Positions 38,094-45,595 of a stretch of 64,000 bases of DNA are shown piece after piece. Each line of letters starts with the position of its first letter. The first letter of the stretch is position 1. The stretch is from the NCBI RefSeq assembly GCF_000422425.1, contig NZ_AULT01000037.1, positions 1 through 64,000 of the forward strand. Reading direction: 5' to 3'. A program made the translations under genes and the position numbers. The DNA is from Oceanospirillum beijerinckii DSM 7166. GTDB lineage: Bacteria > Pseudomonadota > Gammaproteobacteria > Pseudomonadales > Halomonadaceae. The notes below the pieces were generated by a model. The model was not told where the DNA came from, did no database searches, and worked only from the letters and a program-made list of their open reading frames with translations.

Positions 38094-38122
38094 ATCCTCT
38101 CCGGCCACTGGCCAGAGAGGAT
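38094..38122. terminator. Strong hairpin after the chemoreceptor gene
   Basis: ATCCTCTC, an unpaired C, GGCC, loop ACT, GGCC, an unpaired A and GAGAGGAT fold into a long stem 30 bp past the stop. No T-run follows; it may work as a 3' stabiliser or a weak terminator. Confidence 0.55.
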
Positions 38123-38129
38123 CTGATGA

Positions 38130-38168
38130 TTGCCGGAAGGTGCCTTGCGGCTTTATCCGGCTTACAAC
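38130..38168. repeat. REP-like palindrome (copy C, inner part)
   Basis: GCCGGAAGG and CTTTATCCGGC bracket TGCCTTGCGG, followed by TTACAA. The layout closely resembles enterobacterial REP sequence (GCCGGATGCGGCG...CTTATCCGGCCTACAA) and the palindrome at 12511-12538. Confidence 0.65.
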
Positions 38169-38260
38169 AGCTTACCTGGTTTGGTATTAAACTCACAGGT
38201 ACATTGCGGGAGGTTCGAATTTGGTGGTATCGCCAATACTATCAATCCCGAACGACCAAT

Positions 38261-38312
38261 CCCGATAGGATGATCGTTGTTAAATCAAAAAAGCTATTGG
38301 TAATGGTATTAA
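38261..38312. repeat. Dispersed intergenic repeat (copy C, outer part)
   Basis: On the minus strand this reads GTTAATACCATTACCAATAG and then TTTTTTGATTT, matching the opening of copies A and B. It ends GATCATCCTATCGGG, related to the region at 8466-8478. It lies just 3' of the hpa oxygenase gene. Confidence 0.55.
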
Positions 38313-38329
38313 CTTTTAAGTGTTAACCA

Positions 38330-39505
38330 TTAAACCATGGTTGGATCAGGTTCCATGCCCATCAGAGAGCGGCCCAGAATCTGCTTACATACGTCGTAGT
38401 CGGTGTAAGCGTGTGCTGCTGTCATGTTCACATCACGCCACAGACGCTGAATTTCGTTGTCGTGAATCCAGCTGGTACCACCGGATACTTCAAACAGGCG
38501 GTTAACGGCTTCGACACACATTTTCACGGCATAAGCCTGGTTAGTACGCCAGAATGCCAGCTCATCGTCAGTTGGGTAACGTTTCTGCTCACCGAATGCT
38601 TTGTGCTCGTCCCAGGTTTTTTCCAGGAAGGCCCGTGCCGCGTGAACCTGATGGGTAGACTCCGCCAGACGCATCAGTGGTGGAATCTCTTTGCCACTGT
38701 TGGCCAGAGTGTAGGCTCGGGTACGGTTCTTGGTCATCTCTTTGTAAACCACCAACATACGCTCAGCGATACCCAGCGCCATCGCTGCGAAGCCACAGGC
38801 GAAGTATGGACGGTATGGGGTGTAGTAGATTTTGCTATCTGGATACAGACCGAAACCTTTGGATGCACCTGTCATCATCGCTTTCGCTTTCTCGATGCGG
38901 TGCTCAGGAATAAAGGTATCTGGCTTGATGCGCAGGGTCTTAGTACCAGAAGGCTTCATTGCTGCTGAGTACCAATCATCAATGATGTCATAATCAGAGC
39001 TAGGTACTACACCGAAGCAGTAATCTTTTTCGCCGGTCTCAGGGTTATCACGCAGGAAGCCCAGAATCGCCCATTCAGCGTGGTCACAGCCAGAGCTCCA
39101 CTTCATATCGCCATTGAACAGAACGCCGCCTTCTGTTTCGGTCGCTTTACCGAACGGCGCAATACTACTACTGGCTACTGCATCAGGGTTCTCGCCCCAG
39201 AACTCGTCCTGAGCTTCTTTGGAAAACATCGCCATCTGGTGATTGTGGGTGATCAGCAGGCTGAATGCCCAAGCGGTACCACCGCACGCGCCAGCCAGTG
39301 CCGCAATACAGTCAGTCACTTCAGGCAGAGAAGCTTCCATACCACCGTAAGCTTTAGGTTGCAGAGCACGGTGCAGCTTGATGGATTTCAGCAGACGGAT
39401 GTTTTCGTCGGGTACTTTGCGCTCTTGCTCAGCTTGCACTGCGTTAGCTGCGATCGTTGGCAGGACTTCTTGCAATTTATCAAGTAACGGATTTGGACGG
39501 TTCAT
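38330..39505 (-). CDS. 4-hydroxyphenylacetate 3-hydroxylase, C2-type oxygenase
   Basis: Group D flavin-dependent monooxygenase with the acyl-CoA-dehydrogenase fold, 391 residues. It uses FADH2/FMNH2 supplied by a separate reductase to hydroxylate 4-hydroxyphenylacetate to homoprotocatechuate. Blocks GACGGTAWAFSLL, SSIAPFGKATETEGG, WSSGCDHAEWAILGF, YFACGFAAMALGIAERM, and the terminal AYTDYDVCKQILGRSLMGMEPDPTMV strongly recall the Acinetobacter C2 enzyme; HsaA of steroid degraders is a more distant alternative. The matching C1 reductase (41216) and the HpaA regulator (39926) flank it. A 21-bp-period operator and a -10 box lie upstream (39621-39682). The homoprotocatechuate-cleaving genes hpaDEFGH are not in the window. 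Confidence 0.92.
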   Translation of the reverse strand: MNRPNPLLDKLQEVLPTIAANAVQAEQERKVPDENIRLLKSIKLHRALQPKAYGGMEASLPEVTDCIAALAGACGGTAWAFSLLITHNHQMAMFSKEAQDEFWGENPDAVASSSIAPFGKATETEGGVLFNGDMKWSSGCDHAEWAILGFLRDNPETGEKDYCFGVVPSSDYDIIDDWYSAAMKPSGTKTLRIKPDTFIPEHRIEKAKAMMTGASKGFGLYPDSKIYYTPYRPYFACGFAAMALGIAERMLVVYKEMTKNRTRAYTLANSGKEIPPLMRLAESTHQVHAARAFLEKTWDEHKAFGEQKRYPTDDELAFWRTNQAYAVKMCVEAVNRLFEVSGGTSWIHDNEIQRLWRDVNMTAAHAYTDYDVCKQILGRSLMGMEPDPTMV

Positions 39506-39620
39506 CTGTTCTTCACCTTTGTCTAACTGTTTTTTTTGTAATAACTGTTTCTTGCAGGGGAAGTGCTATCACAAGGCCTGTTGTTGCCTGGTTGATTGTC
39601 TCTGCCTGCTCTGTGAAATC

Positions 39621-39684
39621 ATTATCTAGTCAGTTAGGGTCGTTGAGAATGGATCTTTCACAGGCTTTATTGTACTTTTCATAG
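39621..39684 (-). promoter_or_regulatory. HpaA-type operator and promoter of the C2 oxygenase gene
   Basis: Read on the minus strand: CTATGAAAAGTACAAT (39684-39669), a second half-site GTGAAAGATCCA (39661-39650) starting exactly 21 bp after the first ATGAAAAG, then 23 bp to the -10 box GATAAT (39626-39621). The upstream 16-mer is identical to the one before the C1 gene, in the same orientation to its gene and with the same internal spacing. Confidence 0.72.
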
Positions 39685-39886
39685 AAATTGATTAGCTAAA
39701 TATATCTGTTTAATCATAGAGATTGGACTTCGTATTTCTATTAACCAGTTGATATTAAAGAAATAAATATTTATCGATCAGCTTGCACTGCTTTTGGGCT
39801 TGTCTTTTTCTTGCGAAATTGTACAAAGGCGACAAAATAATGTGCAATAGTTTCACTTTGTTAAAAGTGCGCCTTATCTTGATAAC

Positions 39887-39936
39887 AGTGGGAGTGATGA
39901 ATGGATGAAATAGTGGGAGTGATGAATGGATGAAAT
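39887..39936 (+). repeat. Perfect 25-bp tandem duplication of the hpaA translation start
   Basis: The unit AGTGGGAGTGATGAATGGAT plus GAAAT occurs twice (39887-39911, 39912-39936). Each carries a GGGAG ribosome site and ATG. The second copy starts hpaA at 39926. The first copy opens an 11-codon frame (39901-39933) that ends inside the real start region. Confidence 0.9.
39901..39933 (+). other. Upstream ORF overlapping the hpaA start
   Basis: ATG at 39901 encodes MDEIVGVMNG and stops at a TGA overlapping the second codon region of hpaA. It arose from the 25-bp duplication and has its own GGAG. It could lower or couple translation of hpaA. Confidence 0.5.
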
Positions 39937-40852
39937 AGTACCTATGGCGGTTGTGCCCCAAGGCGATGATATTCCGAATATCAATATTGGTCAGTCCTAT
40001 GATCAGCACTATACGGATGCTGAGATCCATTATGAGAATCTGGAAAAGCTGGCAGCGTTTTTTGGTCGCAACATGCCGGTACACTATCATGATCGCTTTT
40101 ATCAACTGCATGTGATCTTAAACGGTACAGTGCGTGTGCACTTGGATGAGCAGAGTTATACGGTGAAAGGGCCGATGTTCTTCCTGACACCGCCTGCGGT
40201 ACCTCACGCTTTTGTGACCGATAATGCCGCTAAGGGCCATGTGTTGACCATTAAACAGCAGCAGGTGTGGGAGCTGTTGGGTGGTATGGAGAAAAGCCTC
40301 TGGAGCAGTAATAGTGCCATCAGAACACCTTTATGTGTGGCTCTATCGCCCGGTGAAGATGCCACCGCTGCCAGAATGTTGCATCTATTGGATCTGATTG
40401 GCGAAGAATTTGATCAGCAAGAGCAGCAGCGTGGCCGTGCATTACAGGCATTGCTACAACTCATTTTGATTGATGTTTCCCGTTTAGCAGATCAGGGCCA
40501 GCCCCAGCAGAATACCCGCAAAGAAGATGTGCGGATTTTCCATACTTTTAACAGCTTAATTGAGCAGCACTACAAAGAGCATCTGACACTGGATCAGTAT
40601 GCTGAGCAGATCGGTGTTACAGAAGCACGGTTAAATGAGATTTGCCGCAGATTGGCGGGCTTGCCCTCTAAGCGCTTGATTATGGATAGAATTATGCAAG
40701 AGGCGCGAAGACTGTTAATGTTCACCACCTCGCCTGTAACTGAGATCAGTTATCAGTTGGGTTTTAAAGATCCGGCCTATTTTGCACGCTTTTTTCGCCG
40801 ACATGCGGGAATGACGGCAAGTCAGTATAGACAGTCGCAAATACAGGAATAA
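39926..40852 (+). CDS. hpaA: HpaA, AraC-family activator of 4-hydroxyphenylacetate catabolism
   Basis: A 308-residue regulator with an N-terminal cupin effector domain and a C-terminal AraC double helix-turn-helix. IPNINIGQSYDQHYTDAEIHYENL, FFGRNMPVHYHDRFYQLHVI and GPMFFLTPPAVPHAFVTD match HpaA of the enterobacterial hpa regulon (4-HPA sensing). The DNA-binding part has LTLDQYAEQIGVTEARLNEICRRL and PVTEISYQLGFKDPAYFARFFRRHAGMTASQYR. It lies between the divergent C2 gene and the codirectional C1 gene. Both have an identical 21-bp-period direct-repeat site that this protein probably binds. Its own start region is duplicated. Confidence 0.92.
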   Translation: MDEIVPMAVVPQGDDIPNINIGQSYDQHYTDAEIHYENLEKLAAFFGRNMPVHYHDRFYQLHVILNGTVRVHLDEQSYTVKGPMFFLTPPAVPHAFVTDNAAKGHVLTIKQQQVWELLGGMEKSLWSSNSAIRTPLCVALSPGEDATAARMLHLLDLIGEEFDQQEQQRGRALQALLQLILIDVSRLADQGQPQQNTRKEDVRIFHTFNSLIEQHYKEHLTLDQYAEQIGVTEARLNEICRRLAGLPSKRLIMDRIMQEARRLLMFTTSPVTEISYQLGFKDPAYFARFFRRHAGMTASQYRQSQIQE

Positions 40853-40935
40853 AATAGGCCGTAAATTTAAGGTGTTTTATCCCTTTCAAATCAATAAATT
40901 ATCAGCATGAAAAGATAGACTCTATTTCTTTCTTG

Positions 40936-40999
40936 CTATGAAAAGTACAATTGAAGCGATGGAAAAGGTATTTTTCGTTGTTCAGTCACTCCTTATACT
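40936..40999 (+). promoter_or_regulatory. HpaA-type operator and promoter of the C1 reductase gene
   Basis: CTATGAAAAGTACAAT (40936-40951) and a second half-site ATGGAAAAGGTA (40959-40970) lie in direct repeat at 21 bp. They are followed after 23 bp by the -10 box TATACT (40994-40999). The downstream half-site adjoins the -35 position, the usual place for a class II AraC activator. The 5' leader would be about 210 nt. Confidence 0.72.
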
Positions 41000-41215
41000 G
41001 CTGCCAAAGTGCTATTCTTTTTGGTAATAAGAAGGGACATGAAAAGTGAAATAAGCACTAAGCATCGAAATAAAAGCATCTCAGTCAGTAATCTGGCCGC
41101 TCTTGGCCTCTACTGAGAATATCGACCTGCTTTTGTTTGGGTGTGTATACACTGAATTAGAGAGACTCTGGTTTCCTAAAATAATAACGACATACAAGTA
41201 GATAAAGGTGAAGAA

Positions 41216-42148
41216 ATGGCTGACACAGGTTTTGATGCAAAAGATTTCCGTCGAGCACTATCTCAGTTCCCGACCGGCGTAACCGTAATTACCACTCTGG
41301 ATGCAGAAGGCAATCCAGTGGGTGTAACCGCCAGCAGCTTTAACTCGGTTTCTATCGAGCCTGCACTGGTTCTGTGGAGCATCGACAAGGGCGCTCACAG
41401 TCTCGAAGCGTTCGAGAAAGCAGAATACTTTGCAGTGAACGTACTGGGTCGTGAACAAGTAGCTACCTCTAACCGCTTTGCCAGCCGTGGTGAAGACAAG
41501 TTTAAAGATGTCGCTTACAAAAGCGGTCTGGGTAACGCTCCGATTCTGGATGACTACGCCGCTCAGTTTGAGTGTAAAACCTGGGCCGTTTATGAAGGTG
41601 GCGATCACCTGATTCTGGTGGGTGAAGTTAAAGGCTACCGTTATAACGATGCCACTTCTCCGCTGGTATTTGCCCGTGGTAGTTACGCGGTATCGGTTCA
41701 ACACCCAGAGATGGTTAAAGCGCCTCTGATGGATGAGGCCGGAGACTTCGTGGGTGATTACCTGCTGTATCTGCTACGCGAAACTTATAGCCGCCACAGT
41801 GCCAAGCTATATCCTAAACTGCAGGAGCAATGTGACGTAAACCCGGAAGAGTGGCGCATCATGGTTCGCCTGGCGGATAAAGGCAATCTGTCTATTGCTG
41901 ACCTGTCTGCTATGGTGATGCAGCCAGAGGTGGCTTTGCGTCAGACAGCCGATTGGCTGGTAGAAAAAGGCTATGTGGCTTATGCGGATAACGCGACTCT
42001 GACCATTACTGAACATGGTAAAGAGATTGGTCAGAAACTGCAGGCGATTGCTCATGCTGAAGAGGCAGAGCTGCTGAGTGCGCTGCCAGAAGAGCAGTCC
42101 CGCCAGCTGAAAGACAACCTGAAAGCACTGCTGGAGAAGATGGCTTAG
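41216..42148 (+). CDS. Flavin reductase (C1) of 4-HPA hydroxylase with MarR-like C-terminal domain
   Basis: A 310-residue NADH:FMN oxidoreductase that feeds reduced flavin to the C2 oxygenase. Residues 1-165 are the flavin-reductase split-barrel (FRRALSQFPTGVTVIT, VGVTASSFNSVSIEPALVLWSIDK, GGDHLILVGEV). Residues 190-305 resemble a MarR winged helix (LADKGNLSIADLSAMVMQPEVALRQTADWLVEKGYV, LTITEHGKEIGQKL). In the Acinetobacter C1 protein this tail acts as an autoinhibitory 4-HPA sensor that speeds the reductase when 4-HPA binds. The same two-domain layout here strongly supports that assignment. A terminator follows. Its promoter has the HpaA-type site. Confidence 0.92.
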   Translation: MADTGFDAKDFRRALSQFPTGVTVITTLDAEGNPVGVTASSFNSVSIEPALVLWSIDKGAHSLEAFEKAEYFAVNVLGREQVATSNRFASRGEDKFKDVAYKSGLGNAPILDDYAAQFECKTWAVYEGGDHLILVGEVKGYRYNDATSPLVFARGSYAVSVQHPEMVKAPLMDEAGDFVGDYLLYLLRETYSRHSAKLYPKLQEQCDVNPEEWRIMVRLADKGNLSIADLSAMVMQPEVALRQTADWLVEKGYVAYADNATLTITEHGKEIGQKLQAIAHAEEAELLSALPEEQSRQLKDNLKALLEKMA

Positions 42149-42216
42149 TTGCTATTCTTAAAGGTTCAAGCTCTGTAAAAGTTTGGCTCATGAGGCTGCT
42201 TTTAAAGAGTGCTTTC

Positions 42217-42255
42217 AAAGCCCTCGGCGATTTAATCCGTTGCTGGGGGCTTTTT
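42217..42255 (+). terminator. Terminator after the C1 reductase gene
   Basis: AAAGCCCTCGGCG pairs with CGTTGCTGGGGGCTTT (small bulges) followed by TTTTAT, 70 bp past the stop. Confidence 0.75.
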
Positions 42256-42310
42256 ATGTCTAATAAAGCAGGGTTAATCAGCGATTGTGGCTTTATCTGA
42301 AAGTGAAAGA

Positions 42311-42655
42311 TTAGCCGCAGTTGCAGTTATCACCACAGCCTTCAGTATTATCCTCATCTGTGTCATCTGCAACCAAAGCCACGGTTTCGGTTTCGATGTT
42401 GATATCCACCATATTGCTGGCACCGGGGCGCAGCACAATCACACCGTATTCGGTCAGAGCATCATCTTCATCTTCTGCGCTACCGACTTCCAGGCTCAGT
42501 GCCTGACCTTGCAGGTGTTCAGGGGCGATCAATAGACTGGCTGGAAGACCTTCATCCCACTCCATCTGAATCTCTACCAGATCCGGCAACTCAATCTCTT
42601 CACCGTTAGCGGTAATGCCTTTCAGGCGAGGGCGTTTTTGTGGGTTATCGGACAT
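42311..42655 (-). CDS. Hypothetical acidic protein with Cys-rich tail
   Basis: A 114-residue, very acidic soluble protein. The N-terminal half is beta-rich (LKGITANGEEIELPDLVEIQMEW, PASLLIAPEHLQGQ). The middle is Asp/Glu-rich (AEDEDDALTEYG). The C-terminus is EGCGDNCNCG, three closely spaced cysteines that could bind a metal ion. A strong GGAGG lies before the ATG. It follows the acetoacetyl-CoA synthetase gene on the same strand with a gap of about 90 bp and may be last in the fah-maiA-aacS operon. I do not recognise the family. Confidence 0.72.
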   Translation of the reverse strand: MSDNPQKRPRLKGITANGEEIELPDLVEIQMEWDEGLPASLLIAPEHLQGQALSLEVGSAEDEDDALTEYGVIVLRPGASNMVDINIETETVALVADDTDEDNTEGCGDNCNCG

Positions 42656-42747
42656 GATATGCCTCCTGAGCCAGTTCGTTATGAAATTGCACAGGAGGAT
42701 ACCAGATTTATGCCGGTTTTATAGCTTTTGCTGAGATGTTCTTCAGG

Positions 42748-44709
42748 TCAAGCGAGCAGCTCCTCACGGTTGGCAAACTGATTCAGAGCTTCAGGGTTGG
42801 CAAGAGCATGAGTATTTTTTACCGGACGTTGATGGACTACCTCCCGTACCGCCAGCTCAACAATCTTACCGGATTTAGTGCGTGGAATATCCGTAACCTG
42901 CAGTACTTTGGCGGGCACATGACGTGGCGTGCAGTTACTGCGGATAGTCTTCTGAATCGTTTTGATCAGTACTTCATCCAGCTGCACGCCCTCTTTCAGG
43001 CGGACAAACAACACGACACGGACATCATTATCCCACTCCTGACCTATCACCAGGCTCTCAACGACTTCATCTAATTGTTCGACGTAACGGTAGATTTCTG
43101 CGGTGCCTATACGTACTCCACCCGGGTTTAAGGTGGCATCAGAGCGACCATAAATCACAATACCCTGTTGCTCCGTCAGTTCGATCCAATCGCCGTGACA
43201 CCAGATATTATCGAAACGGGCAAAGTAGGCGTTATGGTACTTTTCACCGGTTTCATCGCCCCAGAAATTAGCCGGTTGGTTTGGAAAACTATTACGACAC
43301 ACCAGTTCACCTTTTTCCTGGCTGATGGCTTGAGCGTCGTCATTAAAAACCTGTACATCCATACCCAGGCCGCGGCATTGGGACTGGCCTCGGTACACGG
43401 GGCTAATCGGGTTACCCAGAACAAAGCAGGAGCAGATATCGGTACCGCCAGAGATAGAGGCCAGCAATAGATTCTGTTTGATATGTTGGTAGACGTAATC
43501 ATAGCTCTCTGGTGCCAGGACGGAACCGGTTGAGCATAGGGTATTAAGCGCCGAAAGGTTATGGCTTTGTGCTGGCGACAGGCCCTGTTTCTTCAGCGCA
43601 TCAATATACTTGGCCGAGGTGCCAAACAGGGTGCAGCTCTCTTGCGCAGCATAATCCCACAACACGTTACCATCGGGATAAAAAGGCGAACCCTCGTACA
43701 GCATCAGGGTAGCTTCACTGGCCAGTGCCGATACCAGCCAGTTCCACATCATCCAACCACAGGTGGTGAAATAGAATACTTTGTCACCGGGCTTGATATT
43801 GCTATGCAGCTGGTGCTCTTTCAGGTGCTGAATCAGAATACCGCCCACACGATGGGTAATACATTTGGGTTTGCCTGTCGTACCGGAAGAATAAAGAATG
43901 AAGAGTGGCTCATTAAAGCCGATACGCTGATATTCCACGGCTTTGACAGGATACTGTGCCATCAGGAGGTCAATATTCTGCTCTGCACTGACCTCAATCT
44001 CATCGATCAGAGGCACAATCAAGGTGTGCTCAATAGATGAAATCTGACTGGATATCGCCTGGATTTTACCCATTACACTATGGATTTTACCGTTATAGCG
44101 ATAACCGTTAGCTGCAATCAGAACTTTAGGCGTGGTTTGTCCAAAGCGCTCAACCACACTGGCTTCACCAAAGTCTGGTGAAGTAGAGGTCCAGATAGCA
44201 CCCAGAGAGGTTGCAGCCAGCATGGCCACAACAGTGGCAGGAATATTGGGCATAAAGCCCGCGACTCGATCTCCCTGGCTAACGCCCAGCGCTTGCAGAT
44301 GCTGCTGCAGTTGAGAAACCTGCTCATTCAGTTCGCGCCAGCTGATTCGTTGGCGTGGACCATTTTCCATCTGAAAAATAATGGCATCGTCATCACTGTT
44401 TTTTCGCAGCAGGTTTTCTGCGTAGTTAACCCGACTGTCCGCAAACCAGCGCGCTTGCTCCAGTTGATCGGCTTGTTCAACGATCACTTCACCCAAGTCA
44501 CCTTTAATATTGGTGAACTGCCAAATTTCAGTCCAGAACTGGGCGTTATTATCAACAGACCATTGCCACAGCTGTTCAAAGTTGGAGATCTGCTGTTGGT
44601 ATTTTTCGTTGATGGTGTTGATAAAAGCTTGGGTTAAGCTTTGTTCAATCTGTTGAACTGAAGGTTGCCACAGTGGCGCTGTGCCTATCATGGTGCCTGT
44701 CATATCCAT
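42748..44709 (-). CDS. Acetoacetate-CoA ligase (acetoacetyl-CoA synthetase)
   Basis: A 653-residue ACS-type adenylate-forming enzyme: acetoacetate + ATP + CoA to acetoacetyl-CoA. ATP motifs are YSSGTTGKPKCITH and GRSDATLNPGGVRIGTAEIY; the C-terminal catalytic Lys lies in RTKSGKIVELAVRE. WTSTSPDFGEASVVERFGQ, GWMMWNWLV and SISGGTDICSCF are specific to the acetoacetate branch. Two further in-frame ATGs lie within six codons of the start, so the exact start is uncertain. Placed after fumarylacetoacetase and maleylacetoacetate isomerase on the same strand, it salvages the acetoacetate produced by homogentisate-type degradation. Confidence 0.93.
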   Translation of the reverse strand: MDMTGTMIGTAPLWQPSVQQIEQSLTQAFINTINEKYQQQISNFEQLWQWSVDNNAQFWTEIWQFTNIKGDLGEVIVEQADQLEQARWFADSRVNYAENLLRKNSDDDAIIFQMENGPRQRISWRELNEQVSQLQQHLQALGVSQGDRVAGFMPNIPATVVAMLAATSLGAIWTSTSPDFGEASVVERFGQTTPKVLIAANGYRYNGKIHSVMGKIQAISSQISSIEHTLIVPLIDEIEVSAEQNIDLLMAQYPVKAVEYQRIGFNEPLFILYSSGTTGKPKCITHRVGGILIQHLKEHQLHSNIKPGDKVFYFTTCGWMMWNWLVSALASEATLMLYEGSPFYPDGNVLWDYAAQESCTLFGTSAKYIDALKKQGLSPAQSHNLSALNTLCSTGSVLAPESYDYVYQHIKQNLLLASISGGTDICSCFVLGNPISPVYRGQSQCRGLGMDVQVFNDDAQAISQEKGELVCRNSFPNQPANFWGDETGEKYHNAYFARFDNIWCHGDWIELTEQQGIVIYGRSDATLNPGGVRIGTAEIYRYVEQLDEVVESLVIGQEWDNDVRVVLFVRLKEGVQLDEVLIKTIQKTIRSNCTPRHVPAKVLQVTDIPRTKSGKIVELAVREVVHQRPVKNTHALANPEALNQFANREELLA

Positions 44710-44796
44710 CTCTACTCTTTATTGTTTTTTGCCGTTCTGTGCGGGCTGTTTTATTTTTGCTTTTTTATCAGCGGCTTATTCACTCCAGATACAGGA

Positions 44797-45435
44797 TTAA
44801 CCTGCATCTGGCTGGTTTTCCGGGCGGGCATCTTTAAAAGCATCTAATGCTTCAAAAGCCTGATGGATCGCCATAATGCGTGGGAAAGGTGTTAGATCTA
44901 CATTAAAACGCTGGGCGTTAAAGATCTGAGGAGCCAGGCAGATATCAGCCAAAGTCGGGCTGTCACCGTGGCAGAAGGTTCCGGTTTCGTTCTCTGATAG
45001 CCGGGTTTCTAGGGCTTTAAAACCTTCTTCGATCCAGTGTTGATACCAACGGGTCTTCTGCTCTTCACTGACACCCAATTCGCCGGTCAGGTATTTCAGA
45101 ACGCGCAGATTATCAACCGGGTGGATATCGCAGGCGATCAGTTGCGCTAAGGCTCTGACACGGGCACGACCTATGGCATCTTGTGGTAGTAGTGCAACCG
45201 CTGGATAAACCTCTTCCAGATACTCGATAATCGCCAGAGACTGAGTCAGTATTTCTCCTGAGTCCAGCGCTAATGCGGGTACAAAACCTTGTGGATTTCG
45301 AGTGAGATGCTCTTCGCCTTTATGTTCGCCTTTCAGCAGGTTAACGCCGACTTGCTCGCAGTCCAGGCCTTTGAGGTTTAGTGCGATACGCACTCGATAA
45401 GATGCTGAGGAGCGGAAATAGTCAAACAGTTGCAT
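44797..45435 (-). CDS. maiA: Maleylacetoacetate isomerase (zeta-class GST)
   Basis: A 212-residue GST-fold enzyme that isomerises maleylacetoacetate to fumarylacetoacetate with glutathione as cofactor. The zeta-class motif SSASYRVRIALNLKG is at 9-23 (catalytic Ser/Cys-type region). LLKGEHKGEEHLTRNPQGFVPAL and LTQSLAIIEYLEE form the GSH site, and the C-terminal all-helical domain has TLADICLAPQIFNA. Maleylpyruvate isomerase is close in sequence, but the adjoining fumarylacetoacetase and acetoacetyl-CoA synthetase favour the homogentisate route. AGGAC lies upstream inside a degenerate repeat tract (45441-45515). Confidence 0.93.
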   Translation of the reverse strand: MQLFDYFRSSASYRVRIALNLKGLDCEQVGVNLLKGEHKGEEHLTRNPQGFVPALALDSGEILTQSLAIIEYLEEVYPAVALLPQDAIGRARVRALAQLIACDIHPVDNLRVLKYLTGELGVSEEQKTRWYQHWIEEGFKALETRLSENETGTFCHGDSPTLADICLAPQIFNAQRFNVDLTPFPRIMAIHQAFEALDAFKDARPENQPDAG

Positions 45436-45440
45436 AATGG

Positions 45441-45515
45441 TTGTCCTGATTTAGGATTTAGTGGCTGTCCTGATTTAGTACTGATTTAGTAGTAGTGCTG
45501 ATTTAGTAGTGCTGA
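45441..45515. repeat. Degenerate tandem repeats in the maiA leader
   Basis: CTGATTTAG recurs four or five times in variants (CCTGATTTAGGATTTAGTGG, CCTGATTTAGTACTGATTTA, GTAGTGCTGATTTAGTAGTG). The copy nearest the gene provides the AGGAC ribosome site. Likely slippage-derived; may affect maiA translation. Confidence 0.6.
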
Positions 45516-45531
45516 GCGGTGACCAGATAAC

Positions 45532-45557
45532 ACAAACCCGCCACGGGGCGGGTTTGT
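45532..45557. terminator. Intercistronic GC hairpin between fah and maiA
   Basis: ACAAACCCGCC and GGCGGGTTTGT pair perfectly around a 4-base loop, 40 bp past the fah stop. On the minus strand the tail is GTTATC, poor in T, so partial attenuation or mRNA processing is more likely than complete termination. Confidence 0.6.
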
Positions 45558-45595
45558 TGAGTTAAGTAATCAAGCGGCTGGGATATGCTTAAGGC

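Noticed and set aside
38330-39505. Reading the flavin monooxygenase as HsaA (steroid ring hydroxylase) to link it with the left island
   Set aside because: The C-terminal block, the adjacent C1 reductase with MarR-like tail and the HpaA regulator all point to the 4-hydroxyphenylacetate enzyme instead.
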